Origin: Candidatus Woesearchaeota archaeon
Lineage (GTDB): Archaea; Nanobdellota; Nanobdellia; Woesearchaeales; GW2011-AR9
Length of the DNA stretch: 46,277 nucleotides
Assembly: GCA_018657845.1 (NCBI GenBank)
Contig: JABHWJ010000032.1
Location: forward strand, 1 to 46,277
Direction of reading: 5' to 3'
The notes beneath the pieces are model-generated. The model saw only the letters and a program-made list of their open reading frames with translations. It had not been told where the DNA came from and searched no databases. Numbering within the stretch: the stretch's first letter is position 1; every line of letters starts with the position of its first letter. This document shows, in pieces, positions 7,536 to 17,413 of this stretch. The position numbers were made by a program, and so were the translations under genes.

Positions 7536-8705
7536 TTAATTCTTCTCCTTCAAAAACAACACGAACAACAATGCTAAAAACATCAAGGATGCAGAAACCA
7601 TATATGCTGTATTAATCGAGTATAAATCTGAAAAATAACCCAAAAACGGAACAAAAATAGCCATCCCCAATTGCCCCATAAAATTATATAACGAAATTAA
7701 AGTTGCCCTTTTACTTGAAGTAGCCTCTATATTCAACAAATGACTCACCACTGGCCTTCTCAATCCAAAAAATAAAGAAGGAATAATAAATAATAAAATT
7801 GAAACATATCCTAAAGTCAATGTAGCCAAAAGAATCAACAAGGGAGAACCGATAACACAAATAATTAATGTTTTTTTATTTCCAAACCTCTCTGAGAAAT
7901 TATGGGACATAAAATGTCCAATAGAAGATCCTCCAAAAATAAATGCTGTAATCCAACCAAAATACATTAAAGGAATCTTCTTAAATTCAAAAAATAGTGA
8001 ACCCATCCTATGGATTGATTCACCAACCCCCAATAAAATAAAACCGATTAACATTAAAAAAACTAATTGTTTATTAGAAATTACAATCTTTGAAGCATTA
8101 AACATGTGCCTAAACACATTTTTATGATCTTCCTTTTCATACTTAGGCTCTTTAATAAACAAAATAAGAACAAAAGCAAATCCAAATGGAATCAATGTCA
8201 TGATAACAGGCAAAGATAGAGAACTTATCGCTAAATATCCCCCAATGACTGAACCAATAGAAGCCCCCAATGGCCAAAGAGCGTGATATGTTCCCACAAT
8301 CTTCTTGTACAAATGTTCTTTTCCCTCGTCTTTTAAGGTATCATAAATCAACGCACTATCAGTTCCACTCGCTAAAGCCCGGGCAAATGAATTAAAAATA
8401 GCAAATAAAACAAACATCCGCATACTTCCACCAATATAAAGAAAAACTATCGCAAAAATAACTACACAATAAGCAGTCACCATTGTTTTTTTCCTTCCGA
8501 AAAGATCTGCAATTGCCCCAGTAGGTACCTCAAACAACAATAAAGCCACCGCCTCTATCGAAAAAATAATTGCCACGTTAGTAAAACTAAACAAACTTTT
8601 TTCCAAATATAATGCAAGTATGGGAAGAAAAAATATCATCCCTCCAATCACTGAAGCTAAATAAATAAGCAAAATATTCTTAGACTTTATCTGATTAAGT
8701 AACAT
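7536..8705 (-). CDS. MFS transporter
   Basis: About 12 hydrophobic segments, GAIADLFGRKKTM loop motif. Confidence 0.85.
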   Translation of the reverse strand: MLLNQIKSKNILLIYLASVIGGMIFFLPILALYLEKSLFSFTNVAIIFSIEAVALLLFEVPTGAIADLFGRKKTMVTAYCVVIFAIVFLYIGGSMRMFVLFAIFNSFARALASGTDSALIYDTLKDEGKEHLYKKIVGTYHALWPLGASIGSVIGGYLAISSLSLPVIMTLIPFGFAFVLILFIKEPKYEKEDHKNVFRHMFNASKIVISNKQLVFLMLIGFILLGVGESIHRMGSLFFEFKKIPLMYFGWITAFIFGGSSIGHFMSHNFSERFGNKKTLIICVIGSPLLILLATLTLGYVSILLFIIPSLFFGLRRPVVSHLLNIEATSSKRATLISLYNFMGQLGMAIFVPFLGYFSDLYSINTAYMVSASLMFLALLFVLFLKEKN

Positions 8706-8744
8706 TTCATAGAATAAAGAGGGTATTTATTTAAATCTAACCAA

Positions 8745-9338
8745 TCACTTCAAAAGTCTTTCAATAGTTTCTTTTGTAGCTTTAAACCCTTCATAACCAT
8801 ACGCATGAATTCCTAAATTTTTAGCCACCTTAACATTTTTACTAGAATCATCAAAATACGCGCATTCTTCTCCTTTCAACCCATTCTCTTCTAAGACATT
8901 TCCATACGCCTTTTCATCTGGTTTAATAAACCCAGTTTCCCAAGAGAAATAAGCCTTATCTAATTCTTTAAACAATTCTGGAAAATGCTCGCGATAATAT
9001 TCTGTCCTCTCTCTGAAATTATTTGAAAGGATAAAAACCTTTAATCCTTCTTCTCTCAACCCTTCGACATAATCCAAAAGTTCCAGAACTAACTTTTCTC
9101 CAGAAAACCAATAATCAAAAAACTCTCCCTCGTTCAATGACACATTCCACGTATCAAGATAAGGTTTCCATAAAGAGTAACTATCTGAAGCATGGGGTTG
9201 TCTAACAACCGGCATAATCTCTTTCAAAGCACCAATGAATTCCTTACTATCCACCCCATGATCTTTTTGGAACCGATCACTCAAAAACTCACTTTCCAAA
9301 AAAACCCCATTCAAATCAAAAATTATTGCTTTTAACAT
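8745..9338 (-). CDS. HAD-family hydrolase
   Basis: Near-canonical motif I (IIFDLNGVFLE), FILSNNF, FIKPDEKAY, AYFDDS. Confidence 0.85.
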   Translation of the reverse strand: MLKAIIFDLNGVFLESEFLSDRFQKDHGVDSKEFIGALKEIMPVVRQPHASDSYSLWKPYLDTWNVSLNEGEFFDYWFSGEKLVLELLDYVEGLREEGLKVFILSNNFRERTEYYREHFPELFKELDKAYFSWETGFIKPDEKAYGNVLEENGLKGEECAYFDDSSKNVKVAKNLGIHAYGYEGFKATKETIERLLK

Positions 9339-9346
9339 CTATCTTT

Positions 9347-9979
9347 TTACCCAAACAGAATTTCTTTCTTTTTCTTCTCTAAGAATCTATACACAGATTT
9401 ATGCATTGCTCCTTTTAATAGCATCTCTACAGCTTGGTGAGCTAAATTGACTTCTGCAGTCTCTCCAATGATTCCCACAGTCTTACCGTAAACAGAAATA
9501 TATGTATTCGTTAATTGTTCAACATTCTCTCGGGCCTTTCCACCTTTCCCAATTAACCGTCCTTTCAAACGAATTAAGGTATTTTTACTCTTCCCAGCAA
9601 TATCCCTTAAATCCAGAAGTTCTAAAGTATAATCTGTTTTCACTAACAACAATGCTGTCCTAGGGTTAAAACCCCTAGCGATAGCCCTAACAATCTCTCT
9701 TGCCAAATATAACATCAAAGCATCTTCACCAACAATAGTCACATCTCCTTCCGAAGAAATATCTAATTTGCACTTAGTTTGCTCTTCAATATCTTTCTTG
9801 ACTGTCCCATCCTTACCAACTAACACCCCGATTCTTTCTTGAGGAATCTTTAACTCATAAGCAAACTCGTCTCCAACATAATCTCCAGCTAAATCTTCAG
9901 AAGTATTTTCTATAAGTTCTGGTTCTTCTTTTCCTTGGATTTCCTTAGTTTCCTCTGTTTCCTTGATTTCTTCTGGCAT
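9347..9979 (-). CDS. KH-domain RNA-binding protein (archaeal Pno1/Dim2-like)
   Basis: Two KH motifs (RIGVLVGKDG; RLKGRLIGKGGKARE); adjacent to RIO kinase. Confidence 0.85.
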   Translation of the reverse strand: MPEEIKETEETKEIQGKEEPELIENTSEDLAGDYVGDEFAYELKIPQERIGVLVGKDGTVKKDIEEQTKCKLDISSEGDVTIVGEDALMLYLAREIVRAIARGFNPRTALLLVKTDYTLELLDLRDIAGKSKNTLIRLKGRLIGKGGKARENVEQLTNTYISVYGKTVGIIGETAEVNLAHQAVEMLLKGAMHKSVYRFLEKKKKEILFG

Positions 9980-9980
9980 T

Positions 9981-10691
9981 TTACTTCTTTTCAGTTATTT
10001 CTTTAAATATCTTTTCAAATTCTTCTTCAACTCCTAGTTTTTTGAAAAAATTCAGAATATTATTCAAATCTCTTTTCAGCAGATCTTCAGAGTTAGGGGT
10101 ACGAACTAAAGTAGTCTGAGAAAAATCTATTAGTACTGGTTTTTCCTTAAAATTCAAAATATTAAATGCAGACAAATCTCCATGAATCAATCCAGATTGA
10201 TACAATAATTTCATTTGTTTTACGGTTTCCCTAAAAAACCGCCCAGGATCCTCCGGATAAGCATCCTTCAAAGGAGGGGCAGCCTCCTCCTCACCAATAA
10301 ACTCTTCCACTAAAATGTGATTCTTCAACGCAAATACTTTAGGTACCCTTACCCCTCCCCTCTCTGCGCGAATCAAATTTTTATATTCTCGTTGTACCCA
10401 AGAAAAAATTATTTCTCTACGTTTATTCTTCAAAAACTCATAACGCGGATCTTTCTTGATGTAAGCATACATTCTTTTAAAATCGCAATTTTGCACCCTA
10501 TAAATTTTAACAATAATTTTCTTCTTTCCCTTCTTGGCCATAAACACATTACTTTCCTTCCCTACAAAGATAGGGCTAACCAATTCATCAAAGAAACCCC
10601 TACTAACTAACTCAAAGATATTCCTGTGTGTAAATTCATCAAAAACTCCCTTCTGAGTCTTAAATCGTTCTTGGGAAGTCACAGTTACCAT
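9981..10691 (-). CDS. rio1: RIO-type serine kinase
   Basis: KIIVKIYRV, LIHGDLSAFNIL, PVLIDFSQ. Confidence 0.88.
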   Translation of the reverse strand: MVTVTSQERFKTQKGVFDEFTHRNIFELVSRGFFDELVSPIFVGKESNVFMAKKGKKKIIVKIYRVQNCDFKRMYAYIKKDPRYEFLKNKRREIIFSWVQREYKNLIRAERGGVRVPKVFALKNHILVEEFIGEEEAAPPLKDAYPEDPGRFFRETVKQMKLLYQSGLIHGDLSAFNILNFKEKPVLIDFSQTTLVRTPNSEDLLKRDLNNILNFFKKLGVEEEFEKIFKEITEKK

Positions 10692-10735
10692 TTAACCATT
10701 CAAATGAGTTGTGGTTTTAAATAATTTTGTAAAAG

Positions 10736-13507
10736 TTATAAGGCGTTAACCATCTTCATAACCCTACTTCTCACTCCAAAAATCTTTTGATGATAAATCT
10801 CAAAATCTGGATTAAAATCCCCAATTTCCAAATAATAACACTTATTCGTAAACCTCTTTTTAGGAATACTCGTCTTAAGTTGCCTCAATCTTCCTTTTTC
10901 TTTTTTTGACAAATCTTCTCTCTTATCCAACTCATCTCTCTCTTTCTCCAAAGCAACGCACGCTTCCTCAACTTCTGGTTTAATGAAATCAAAATACCTA
11001 CCTCTTTCCTCATCAAAAACGCTTCCATCCAAGGGTTTCCTTTCAAGATAAAAATTAATTTTATACTTTTCATTCACATCATGTCCGGTGTACATATCCC
11101 GACTTCGAGTCCAATACAACAACTCCTCCCTACCAACCATTTCTTCAAGAAGGTCTTCCTCCCTGCCCCAAACCAAATCAAAAGCTTCAGAATTTTCTTT
11201 CAAGAACACATGACTTAAAAAATCCCCCAACAACCTAGTTTCAAACATACTTTGATAATTAAGTGCCTTCTTTTTCATCTTCAAATTCTTGTACTTTCCT
11301 ACTAACCTATAAATTGGTTTAAACTCTTCATTAACTAAAACGCCCAATGAATCTACAACCTTAAAATAATATTCTTTTTTATCTGGTAATGTTTTTCCCC
11401 TTACAAAAAGATACTCTCCATCTGTATTAATTACCTCTAACTCATTATCATCAATAAATCTCGCTAGATTATCTAGCTTATCTTCCAATAATCCTTCCAA
11501 ACGATCTATCCCCACCCCATGCCTTCCATAAAAGAATTTTTCTTTTTTCTCAATTTCCCTACAAAGAAAATAAGCTTCAAATAATTGTTCTGGACTCGCA
11601 CCTTTTACTTCCAACATAGTCTTAATTGGAATGGGAGTATATTTAACGAAAGTTTCCTCTTTCAAGGTTCCTTTTTCAAAATGATGGGGGGCCCATTGAG
11701 AATGTTGTTTCATATTTTCATAGGTCATCTCAACCATTTCTTTAATTTGATCAAATGAAAATTGTGGCAATTCTTTTCTCAATTTTTTTGAACTATTCTG
11801 CCAAGAAACATATTCCCTAAACATTGGTTCAATAAATTTATTCAAATGTTGTGAAAGATAAAATTGCACCTCAACATTGTCCATCTGCCCATACTTCTCA
11901 CGAAGAAATTGTTTTAAATCAAATCTTGCCAACAATACTTCCCAAAGATAATCTGCCCAAGGAACATAAATCAGAGAAACATCATCAAAAAAACCCACTT
12001 GAGGAAAATAACTAATTTTTTCTGCCAAAAATGCTTCTTTAAAATCCTTTGCCTGTTCCTGCAACTTTGCTTTTTTCTTTCTTATTTCTGGAATAGAATG
12101 TTCTAATTTCTCAAAAAATGTACCTACTTCTTGAAAATATTTTCTCTCTCTTAATCCATTAACTGCCGAATGATTATGGGCTGCAGTTCCCAATTCCACT
12201 TGGAAATGATTGCATAAAGGAGTTATTGCTTGTGGAAAAGATAACGCATTAAATAAATCCACCATTACTTCAACATCATCTATTGCATACATACAAATCT
12301 CATCTGCAGCTTTTAAATCTCCGTCATGCTTAGCAGCTTTTTCCAAGGCCCTCATTTGATCGTAATCAATACTTTTTGAAAATTTATCTTCTCCCAATAA
12401 GTATTTTGCAGCTGTTTCAATCTTGTGATCTGGAAGAAATTTATAAGCCAGTTGAACATATTTCAATAAATCAAACACTTGTCTACTATCCACCCTCATT
12501 CGTTCAAAGAATTTTTTAGCAACCTCTATTTTTGGGAAAAAATCATCCCTGACTGTTCTATTTTCACGCATCGCTTGTTGTATTGCTTTCAAGTCATATG
12601 GTGCGTTATAAGCACAAATAATTTCTGGATCCTCTCCAACAATACTGCCAATAATTCCTTCTAGCAATAATTCTTCTTCTGAACCATAATGAATAATCTT
12701 ACACCCTTTATGCTCTGACAAAGAAGTTCTTCTAAGTGTGTGTACTTCTTTTTTGAATGGTTGTCCATCTTCTAAAAACAGATAATACATTGTTGCCCAA
12801 GAAATCTCCTCTTCGGGTTCATCATAAAGTGGTTTTTCCAAATCTATAAGTAACCATTTCTGTTTTCTCAATTCTCCTTCAGACAAGCTATTCAAAAAAT
12901 CAATTTTATATGGATTATTAACTAATACTTCTAATCCTTGATTAAACTGATAAGAATAATCATCAACTTGAGGCAAAGAAAAAAATGCTTCTGCTAGTTT
13001 TCGTTCCAATTCTTCCTCTGGAACCCTTCCTTCCCTAAGACACACCCCCAAATTCCTAATTCGTTGATTTCTCACCCTTCCAATATAAGATTTTGCCCTT
13101 CCTTCTAACTCTCTTTCAGTCTCAACCACAATTTCCTGATAAATTAAACCAATCTCTTGTTGCTGCCGCAGAATTTGCTCCAAAGTTTCAGGAATCACAA
13201 TTTTGGTATTAGGATTGGCTGTTTGCCAACGTAACAACTCCAAATAATGTCCCCTTATCAACTCCTTGGGCAATTGATCAGCGTTAGAAATTTCCGTTTT
13301 TACTTGGATGATGTTTCTTTTCAGAGAGTTGTAAAAGATTCTTTTTTTTTGAAGAAAATCGGTTACTTGCCGATGTTTCTTTTCACTAAGTCTTTTTGTT
13401 GGAAAAGTATGTTCATAAAATATGTAAAATTCCCCCAAACCCTTAACAGAGAATTTCGCTTTCTTATCTTTAATAACAACATGATTTAAAAGAAATTTTT
13501 CACCCAT
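10736..13507 (-). CDS. Family-B DNA polymerase-like protein; exonuclease motifs retained, polymerase motifs degenerate
   Basis: Exo I LLIDLEKP, Exo II AYNAPYDL, Exo III YAIDDVEV; motif-B-like KKEKFFYGRHG; motif C reads VINTDGEYLF instead of DTDG. Confidence 0.75.
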   Translation of the reverse strand: MGEKFLLNHVVIKDKKAKFSVKGLGEFYIFYEHTFPTKRLSEKKHRQVTDFLQKKRIFYNSLKRNIIQVKTEISNADQLPKELIRGHYLELLRWQTANPNTKIVIPETLEQILRQQQEIGLIYQEIVVETERELEGRAKSYIGRVRNQRIRNLGVCLREGRVPEEELERKLAEAFFSLPQVDDYSYQFNQGLEVLVNNPYKIDFLNSLSEGELRKQKWLLIDLEKPLYDEPEEEISWATMYYLFLEDGQPFKKEVHTLRRTSLSEHKGCKIIHYGSEEELLLEGIIGSIVGEDPEIICAYNAPYDLKAIQQAMRENRTVRDDFFPKIEVAKKFFERMRVDSRQVFDLLKYVQLAYKFLPDHKIETAAKYLLGEDKFSKSIDYDQMRALEKAAKHDGDLKAADEICMYAIDDVEVMVDLFNALSFPQAITPLCNHFQVELGTAAHNHSAVNGLRERKYFQEVGTFFEKLEHSIPEIRKKKAKLQEQAKDFKEAFLAEKISYFPQVGFFDDVSLIYVPWADYLWEVLLARFDLKQFLREKYGQMDNVEVQFYLSQHLNKFIEPMFREYVSWQNSSKKLRKELPQFSFDQIKEMVEMTYENMKQHSQWAPHHFEKGTLKEETFVKYTPIPIKTMLEVKGASPEQLFEAYFLCREIEKKEKFFYGRHGVGIDRLEGLLEDKLDNLARFIDDNELEVINTDGEYLFVRGKTLPDKKEYYFKVVDSLGVLVNEEFKPIYRLVGKYKNLKMKKKALNYQSMFETRLLGDFLSHVFLKENSEAFDLVWGREEDLLEEMVGREELLYWTRSRDMYTGHDVNEKYKINFYLERKPLDGSVFDEERGRYFDFIKPEVEEACVALEKERDELDKREDLSKKEKGRLRQLKTSIPKKRFTNKCYYLEIGDFNPDFEIYHQKIFGVRSRVMKMVNAL

Positions 13508-13624
13508 AAATTCATAACCAATTATCCAAATATATACTTAATGTAATTATAAAATATCTATTGTAATCTTTAAACTTACTTCTCACTTTAATTGTCCCCA
13601 AACAGTCATAACATAACCAAAACC

Positions 13625-13633
13625 TTTATATAC
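13625..13633 (+). promoter_or_regulatory. TATA-like box upstream of three-hairpin RNA candidate
   Basis: tttatatac about 26 nt before the presumed 5' end. Confidence 0.4.
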
Positions 13634-13654
13634 AAGTACTTCTGTTAAGTAGTA

Positions 13655-13760
13655 AACACCTCTAAAAACCACCTCTTTTCACTTGAAAATTTCGGTTTTC
13701 GAGTGTCCTAATGGCATTTATGCTTTTAGGATCCTCAGCAATCCTTAAGGTTTGCTGGGG
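13655..13760 (+). ncRNA. Candidate ncRNA with three consecutive hairpins
   Basis: 13680-13705 CACTTGAAAA-TTTCGG-TTTTCGAGTG; 13706-13731 TCCTAA..GCA-TTTA-TGC..TTAGGA; 13733-13760 CCTCAGCAAtCC-TTAA-GGtTTGCTGGGG. Confidence 0.5.
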
Positions 13761-13837
13761 TTTATATTCACTTAATTTCCATATAGAAAACAAAAAAAAG
13801 AGAAAGTTTATATATAGGGGGTTCAAATAATATTCAA

Positions 13838-13912
13838 AGCCCGTCACGAGAGTACCCACTGGAGCTTACGGGAAACCCAAGCTATGAGTCTGGGAGTTAG
13901 TGGTACGGGCCT
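13838..13912 (+). ncRNA. Candidate structured RNA (stand-alone or 5' leader of dnaG)
   Basis: TATA tttatatatag (13807-13817) ~26 nt upstream; nested stems GCCCGT/ACGGGC, CCACT/AGTGG, AGCTT/AAGCT, GGG-AAA-CCC. Confidence 0.5.
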
Positions 13913-14078
13913 CACATTCACAAAACCTAGAAATTAGGGACACATTCACTTTATCACTCAAATTCACTAATGTAAGATAACCTGATTCACCCTATTTTCT
14001 AGAGAAAAATAAAATCATAAACTTTAGAAAGAGTGCACATTCAAATTCATAACTTCACTTCATCACTAACATTCACAT
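13913..14078 (+). repeat. Repeated ACATTCA/AAATTCA motifs in dnaG leader
   Basis: CACATTCA at 13913, 13941 and 14037, ACATTCA at 14069; related AAATTCA at 13960 and 14043. Confidence 0.5.
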
Positions 14079-14137
14079 TGAAGTGTTAATTATACTTAGT
14101 TAAGTGCTTTTTCTATAAGTAATTGGAGGAAAATAAA

Positions 14138-15427
14138 ATGGCAAAAATTAGTCCCGTTGCGGCTAAATATATCGTTCACGCAAATATCTTAATTGAAGGT
14201 GTCGTTGACCGACCAGACGTTATTGGTGCAATCTTCGGACAAACCGAAGGTCTTTTAGGAAACGACCTTGAATTAAGAGAACTACAACGAAGTGGAAGAA
14301 TTGGTAGAATCGAAGTTAATGTTTCTACTAGTTCCGGAAAAACAAATGGAGAAATAATTATTCCTAGTTCTCTAGACAAAACCGAAACTGCAATTGTCGC
14401 TGCTGCTTTGGAAATTATCCAACGAATCGGCCCTTGTAATGCTAAAGTAGAAGTTAAAAGCATTGAAGATGTAAGAATCAGTAAAAGAAACTTTGTTATT
14501 GAAAGAGCTAAAGCCCTTCTTAAAGAACTTACTGGTAACACCTTACCCGATTCCCAGGAATTGGCCGAAGAAGTATCTAAATCTGTTCGTCAGATGGAGA
14601 TCCAAGAATATGGTAGAGAACGGTTAGCTGCAGGACCTAATATTGATGAAAATGATGAAATCATTGTTGTCGAAGGTAGAGCAGATGTCCTTACCCTTCT
14701 TAAACATGGAATTAAGAATGTTATTGCACTTAATGGAACCTCTGCACCTCAAACAATAAAAGAATTGAGTAAAAGAAAAGTTCTTACTTTGTTTGTTGAT
14801 GGTGACCGAGGAGGAGATCTTATTGCTAGAGCTCTTTTATCAGTAGCTGATGTAGATTTTGTTTGTAAGGCCCCTGATGGAAAAGAAGTAGAAGAACTAG
14901 CTAAAAAAGAAATCCATAAAGCATTGAGAGGTAAAATAACTGCCGAACAAGCTAAACTTGATCTCAACATTGATGACACTGGAAGTCTCAGAGAAGATAC
15001 AAATGGATCCAAACCTATTAGAAGAACTTTTGAAAGAAAGGCCCCAACTACACAATATAAAAAACCCGTACCTCGAGCACCTGCGCCAAGAACACCTGCG
15101 CCAAGAACACCCGCGCCAAGACCTAACAATGCATTAAATCCTGATGTGAAGAAGAAGTTAAAATCTACTCTTGAAGATCTTTTTGGTACCCGGGGAGCTT
15201 GTATCTTTGACAAAGACCTAAAAATACTGGGAAAAGTTCCTGTATCTGAACTTTTAACCACCATTAAAAGTGTAAGTAGCGGAATTTATGCAATTGTTCT
15301 TGATGGAGAAGTTAATCTGGACTTAACTAGAACTGCCGAACAACTCGGAATTAAAGTAATTGTTGGTTCTGACGTTAAAGCCAGGGGCAATAGTAACCTT
15401 TCAGTTTTGAGTAGCTCTCAATTATAA
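14138..15427 (+). CDS. dnaG: Archaeal DnaG-type primase (TOPRIM)
   Basis: KYIVHANILIEGVVDRPDVIGAIFGQTEGLLG, TOPRIM VVEGRADVLTLLKHG; ATG at 14138 preceded by SD ggagg. Confidence 0.93.
   Translation: MAKISPVAAKYIVHANILIEGVVDRPDVIGAIFGQTEGLLGNDLELRELQRSGRIGRIEVNVSTSSGKTNGEIIIPSSLDKTETAIVAAALEIIQRIGPCNAKVEVKSIEDVRISKRNFVIERAKALLKELTGNTLPDSQELAEEVSKSVRQMEIQEYGRERLAAGPNIDENDEIIVVEGRADVLTLLKHGIKNVIALNGTSAPQTIKELSKRKVLTLFVDGDRGGDLIARALLSVADVDFVCKAPDGKEVEELAKKEIHKALRGKITAEQAKLDLNIDDTGSLREDTNGSKPIRRTFERKAPTTQYKKPVPRAPAPRTPAPRTPAPRPNNALNPDVKKKLKSTLEDLFGTRGACIFDKDLKILGKVPVSELLTTIKSVSSGIYAIVLDGEVNLDLTRTAEQLGIKVIVGSDVKARGNSNLSVLSSSQL
15078..15122 (+). repeat. 15-bp tandem repeat x3 encoding (TPAPR)n linker in DnaG
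   Basis: gcacctgcgccaaga-acacctgcgccaaga-acacccgcgccaaga. Confidence 0.85.
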
Positions 15428-15982
15428 ATTCTTTTTTTCTTTTATTTTTTTTAATACAAATTTTAAATCTTCTTCTTGTAAGAAGTCTAATTTTGACCTA
15501 TCAATAATTAAAAACGATTCTTTTTTGGCTAACTCAATGAACTGATCTTGAATTTTAAGTGACCTAATAATTGCTTTTTCACTTTTCTCACTATTGCGGT
15601 TTCTTAATTTAATTAGCTTTTGTAACTTTTCTTTGGACGCTATTAAAAGAACAAGTTGGTTTGATTTTGGTAAAGTAAAATTGATATCTGCATTTTCTGC
15701 AGCCAAGATTGCTCTTGCTGATAATTCTGAACAATCAGTATAACAATCCAACCCCAAATCAGAAACTTTCTTTGCATTACTTAATATTTTTTTATAATGG
15801 TTAATAAACCAATTGTAACGCTTAGAAGGATCAGCATTAGAAAAAACATTTTCCAAGATATTTTTAGGAATTGTTCCTTCTTCACCTTCGAAAAAAGCAG
15901 GTAAGCATTCAATTGCAGACAATTGTTTAATTAAGAAAGATTTTCCCACTCCAGATGTGCCAACAATAGATATTATTGCCAT
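15422..15982 (-). CDS. P-loop nucleotide/deoxynucleoside kinase-like protein
   Basis: IVGTSGVGKSFLIKQL Walker A; DRYxx-type architecture. Confidence 0.65.
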   Translation of the reverse strand: MAIISIVGTSGVGKSFLIKQLSAIECLPAFFEGEEGTIPKNILENVFSNADPSKRYNWFINHYKKILSNAKKVSDLGLDCYTDCSELSARAILAAENADINFTLPKSNQLVLLIASKEKLQKLIKLRNRNSEKSEKAIIRSLKIQDQFIELAKKESFLIIDRSKLDFLQEEDLKFVLKKIKEKKNL

Positions 15983-16069
15983 TTTTGTTTATTAACTCAA
16001 GATTTTTTTAAATCTTTTTATAATTAATTACCACAACCTTTTTATTCTCTCTTAAATTAATCAGGATTA

Positions 16070-17401
16070 ATGGCTTTTGATGTTATTATTGGTCGTAGTA
16101 AAAAAGATCTAGAAAAACACGAAAAAAGAGGTACAATCTTCCTGGGCAAACAATACGTCAAGATGGGAGCAGTCACTTCTCTTTCTAACCCCGTTTATTT
16201 AGATGTAGCTTCAAGCCATGTAGTCTTTGTTTGCGGCAAGCGTGGAGGTGGAAAATCTTACACTATGGGAGTTATTGCTGAAGGAATGGCTGAACTAGAA
16301 CCAGAGATACGACAAAATCTTTCCATCATTCTTCTTGATACTATGGGTGTATATTGGACCATGAAATATCCCAACATGCAAGACTCAGAACTATTAAAAC
16401 AATGGGATCTCGACGCCAAACCCCTGGATGTTAAAATCTACACCCCTACAAAATTCTATCAACAATACAAAGATGAAGGCATCCCTACTGATTTTCCTTT
16501 CTCTATACGTCCTATTGACGTTAACCCCACAGATTGGTGTCATTCTTTTGAAATCAACATTAACTCTCCGGAAGGAGTTCTTCTCAATAAAGCCATTCAA
16601 GATCTCATTAACAAAGAAATTAGTTTTGACCTTGATGAAATCATCGAAACGATAAAAGAAGACCAAGAAAGTGATTCTGTAACTAGAAACATTATCCTCA
16701 ACCAATTTGAAAAAGCTAAGGGGTGGGGAATTTTTGATAAACAAGGAACCCCACTTAAAGATCTTATTTATGGAGGCCAAGTAACCGTTCTTGATGTTTC
16801 TCCTTATGCCACAATTCCTTCAGGTTGGGCAATTAAAGCTTTAGTTGTTGGTCTTATTTCCAAAAAACTTTTTGATCAAAGAATGATTGCTAGAAAAACT
16901 GAAGAATTCTCAACGATTGATTCTTCTATGCATTATTTTTCTAGAAAAGAAGAAAAACTAGAAGAACCTCTCGTCTGGCTAGCTTTAGATGAAGCCCATG
17001 AACTTCTTCCTAAAGAAGGAAAGACTGCTGCTTCTGATGCCCTCATAACAATTCTTAGAGAAGGAAGACAACCAGGAATCTCGTTAATCCTTGCTTCTCA
17101 ACAACCAGGAAAAATTCACACCGATGTTATGACTCAATCTGATATTGTAATCTCTCATCGACTCACCGCAAAAATGGACGTAGAAGCATTAGGACAATTA
17201 ATGCAAAGTTACATGCGTAAAGGCCTTGATGAAGAACTTAATCTTCTCCCCCCATTAAAAGGATCAGCAATTGTTTTTGACGATCTTAACGAAAGAATCT
17301 TCCCGATCCAAGTCCGTCCACGATCTACTTGGCATGGTGGTGGAGCCCCAATAGCCATCAAAGAAAAAAAAGAATATTTCAAAAAAATAAAAGAATTATA
17401 A
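16070..17401 (+). CDS. HerA/DUF87-type ATPase
   Basis: VFVCGKRGGGKSYTMG Walker A, LVWLALDEAHELLP Walker B. Confidence 0.85.
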   Translation: MAFDVIIGRSKKDLEKHEKRGTIFLGKQYVKMGAVTSLSNPVYLDVASSHVVFVCGKRGGGKSYTMGVIAEGMAELEPEIRQNLSIILLDTMGVYWTMKYPNMQDSELLKQWDLDAKPLDVKIYTPTKFYQQYKDEGIPTDFPFSIRPIDVNPTDWCHSFEININSPEGVLLNKAIQDLINKEISFDLDEIIETIKEDQESDSVTRNIILNQFEKAKGWGIFDKQGTPLKDLIYGGQVTVLDVSPYATIPSGWAIKALVVGLISKKLFDQRMIARKTEEFSTIDSSMHYFSRKEEKLEEPLVWLALDEAHELLPKEGKTAASDALITILREGRQPGISLILASQQPGKIHTDVMTQSDIVISHRLTAKMDVEALGQLMQSYMRKGLDEELNLLPPLKGSAIVFDDLNERIFPIQVRPRSTWHGGGAPIAIKEKKEYFKKIKEL

Positions 17402-17413
17402 GCTCCTAAGTTT

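Noticed and set aside
13662-13859. 65-aa minus-strand ORF in the polB-dnaG intergenic region
   Set aside because: Overlaps three strong hairpins and the second RNA candidate; low-complexity, no recognisable family.
15078-15122. Considered as a CRISPR-like or mobile repeat
   Set aside because: Simple in-frame 15-bp repeat encoding a Pro/Ala/Arg linker in DnaG.
14176-15264. Antisense ORFs opposite dnaG
   Set aside because: Shadow ORFs of a strongly coding opposite strand.
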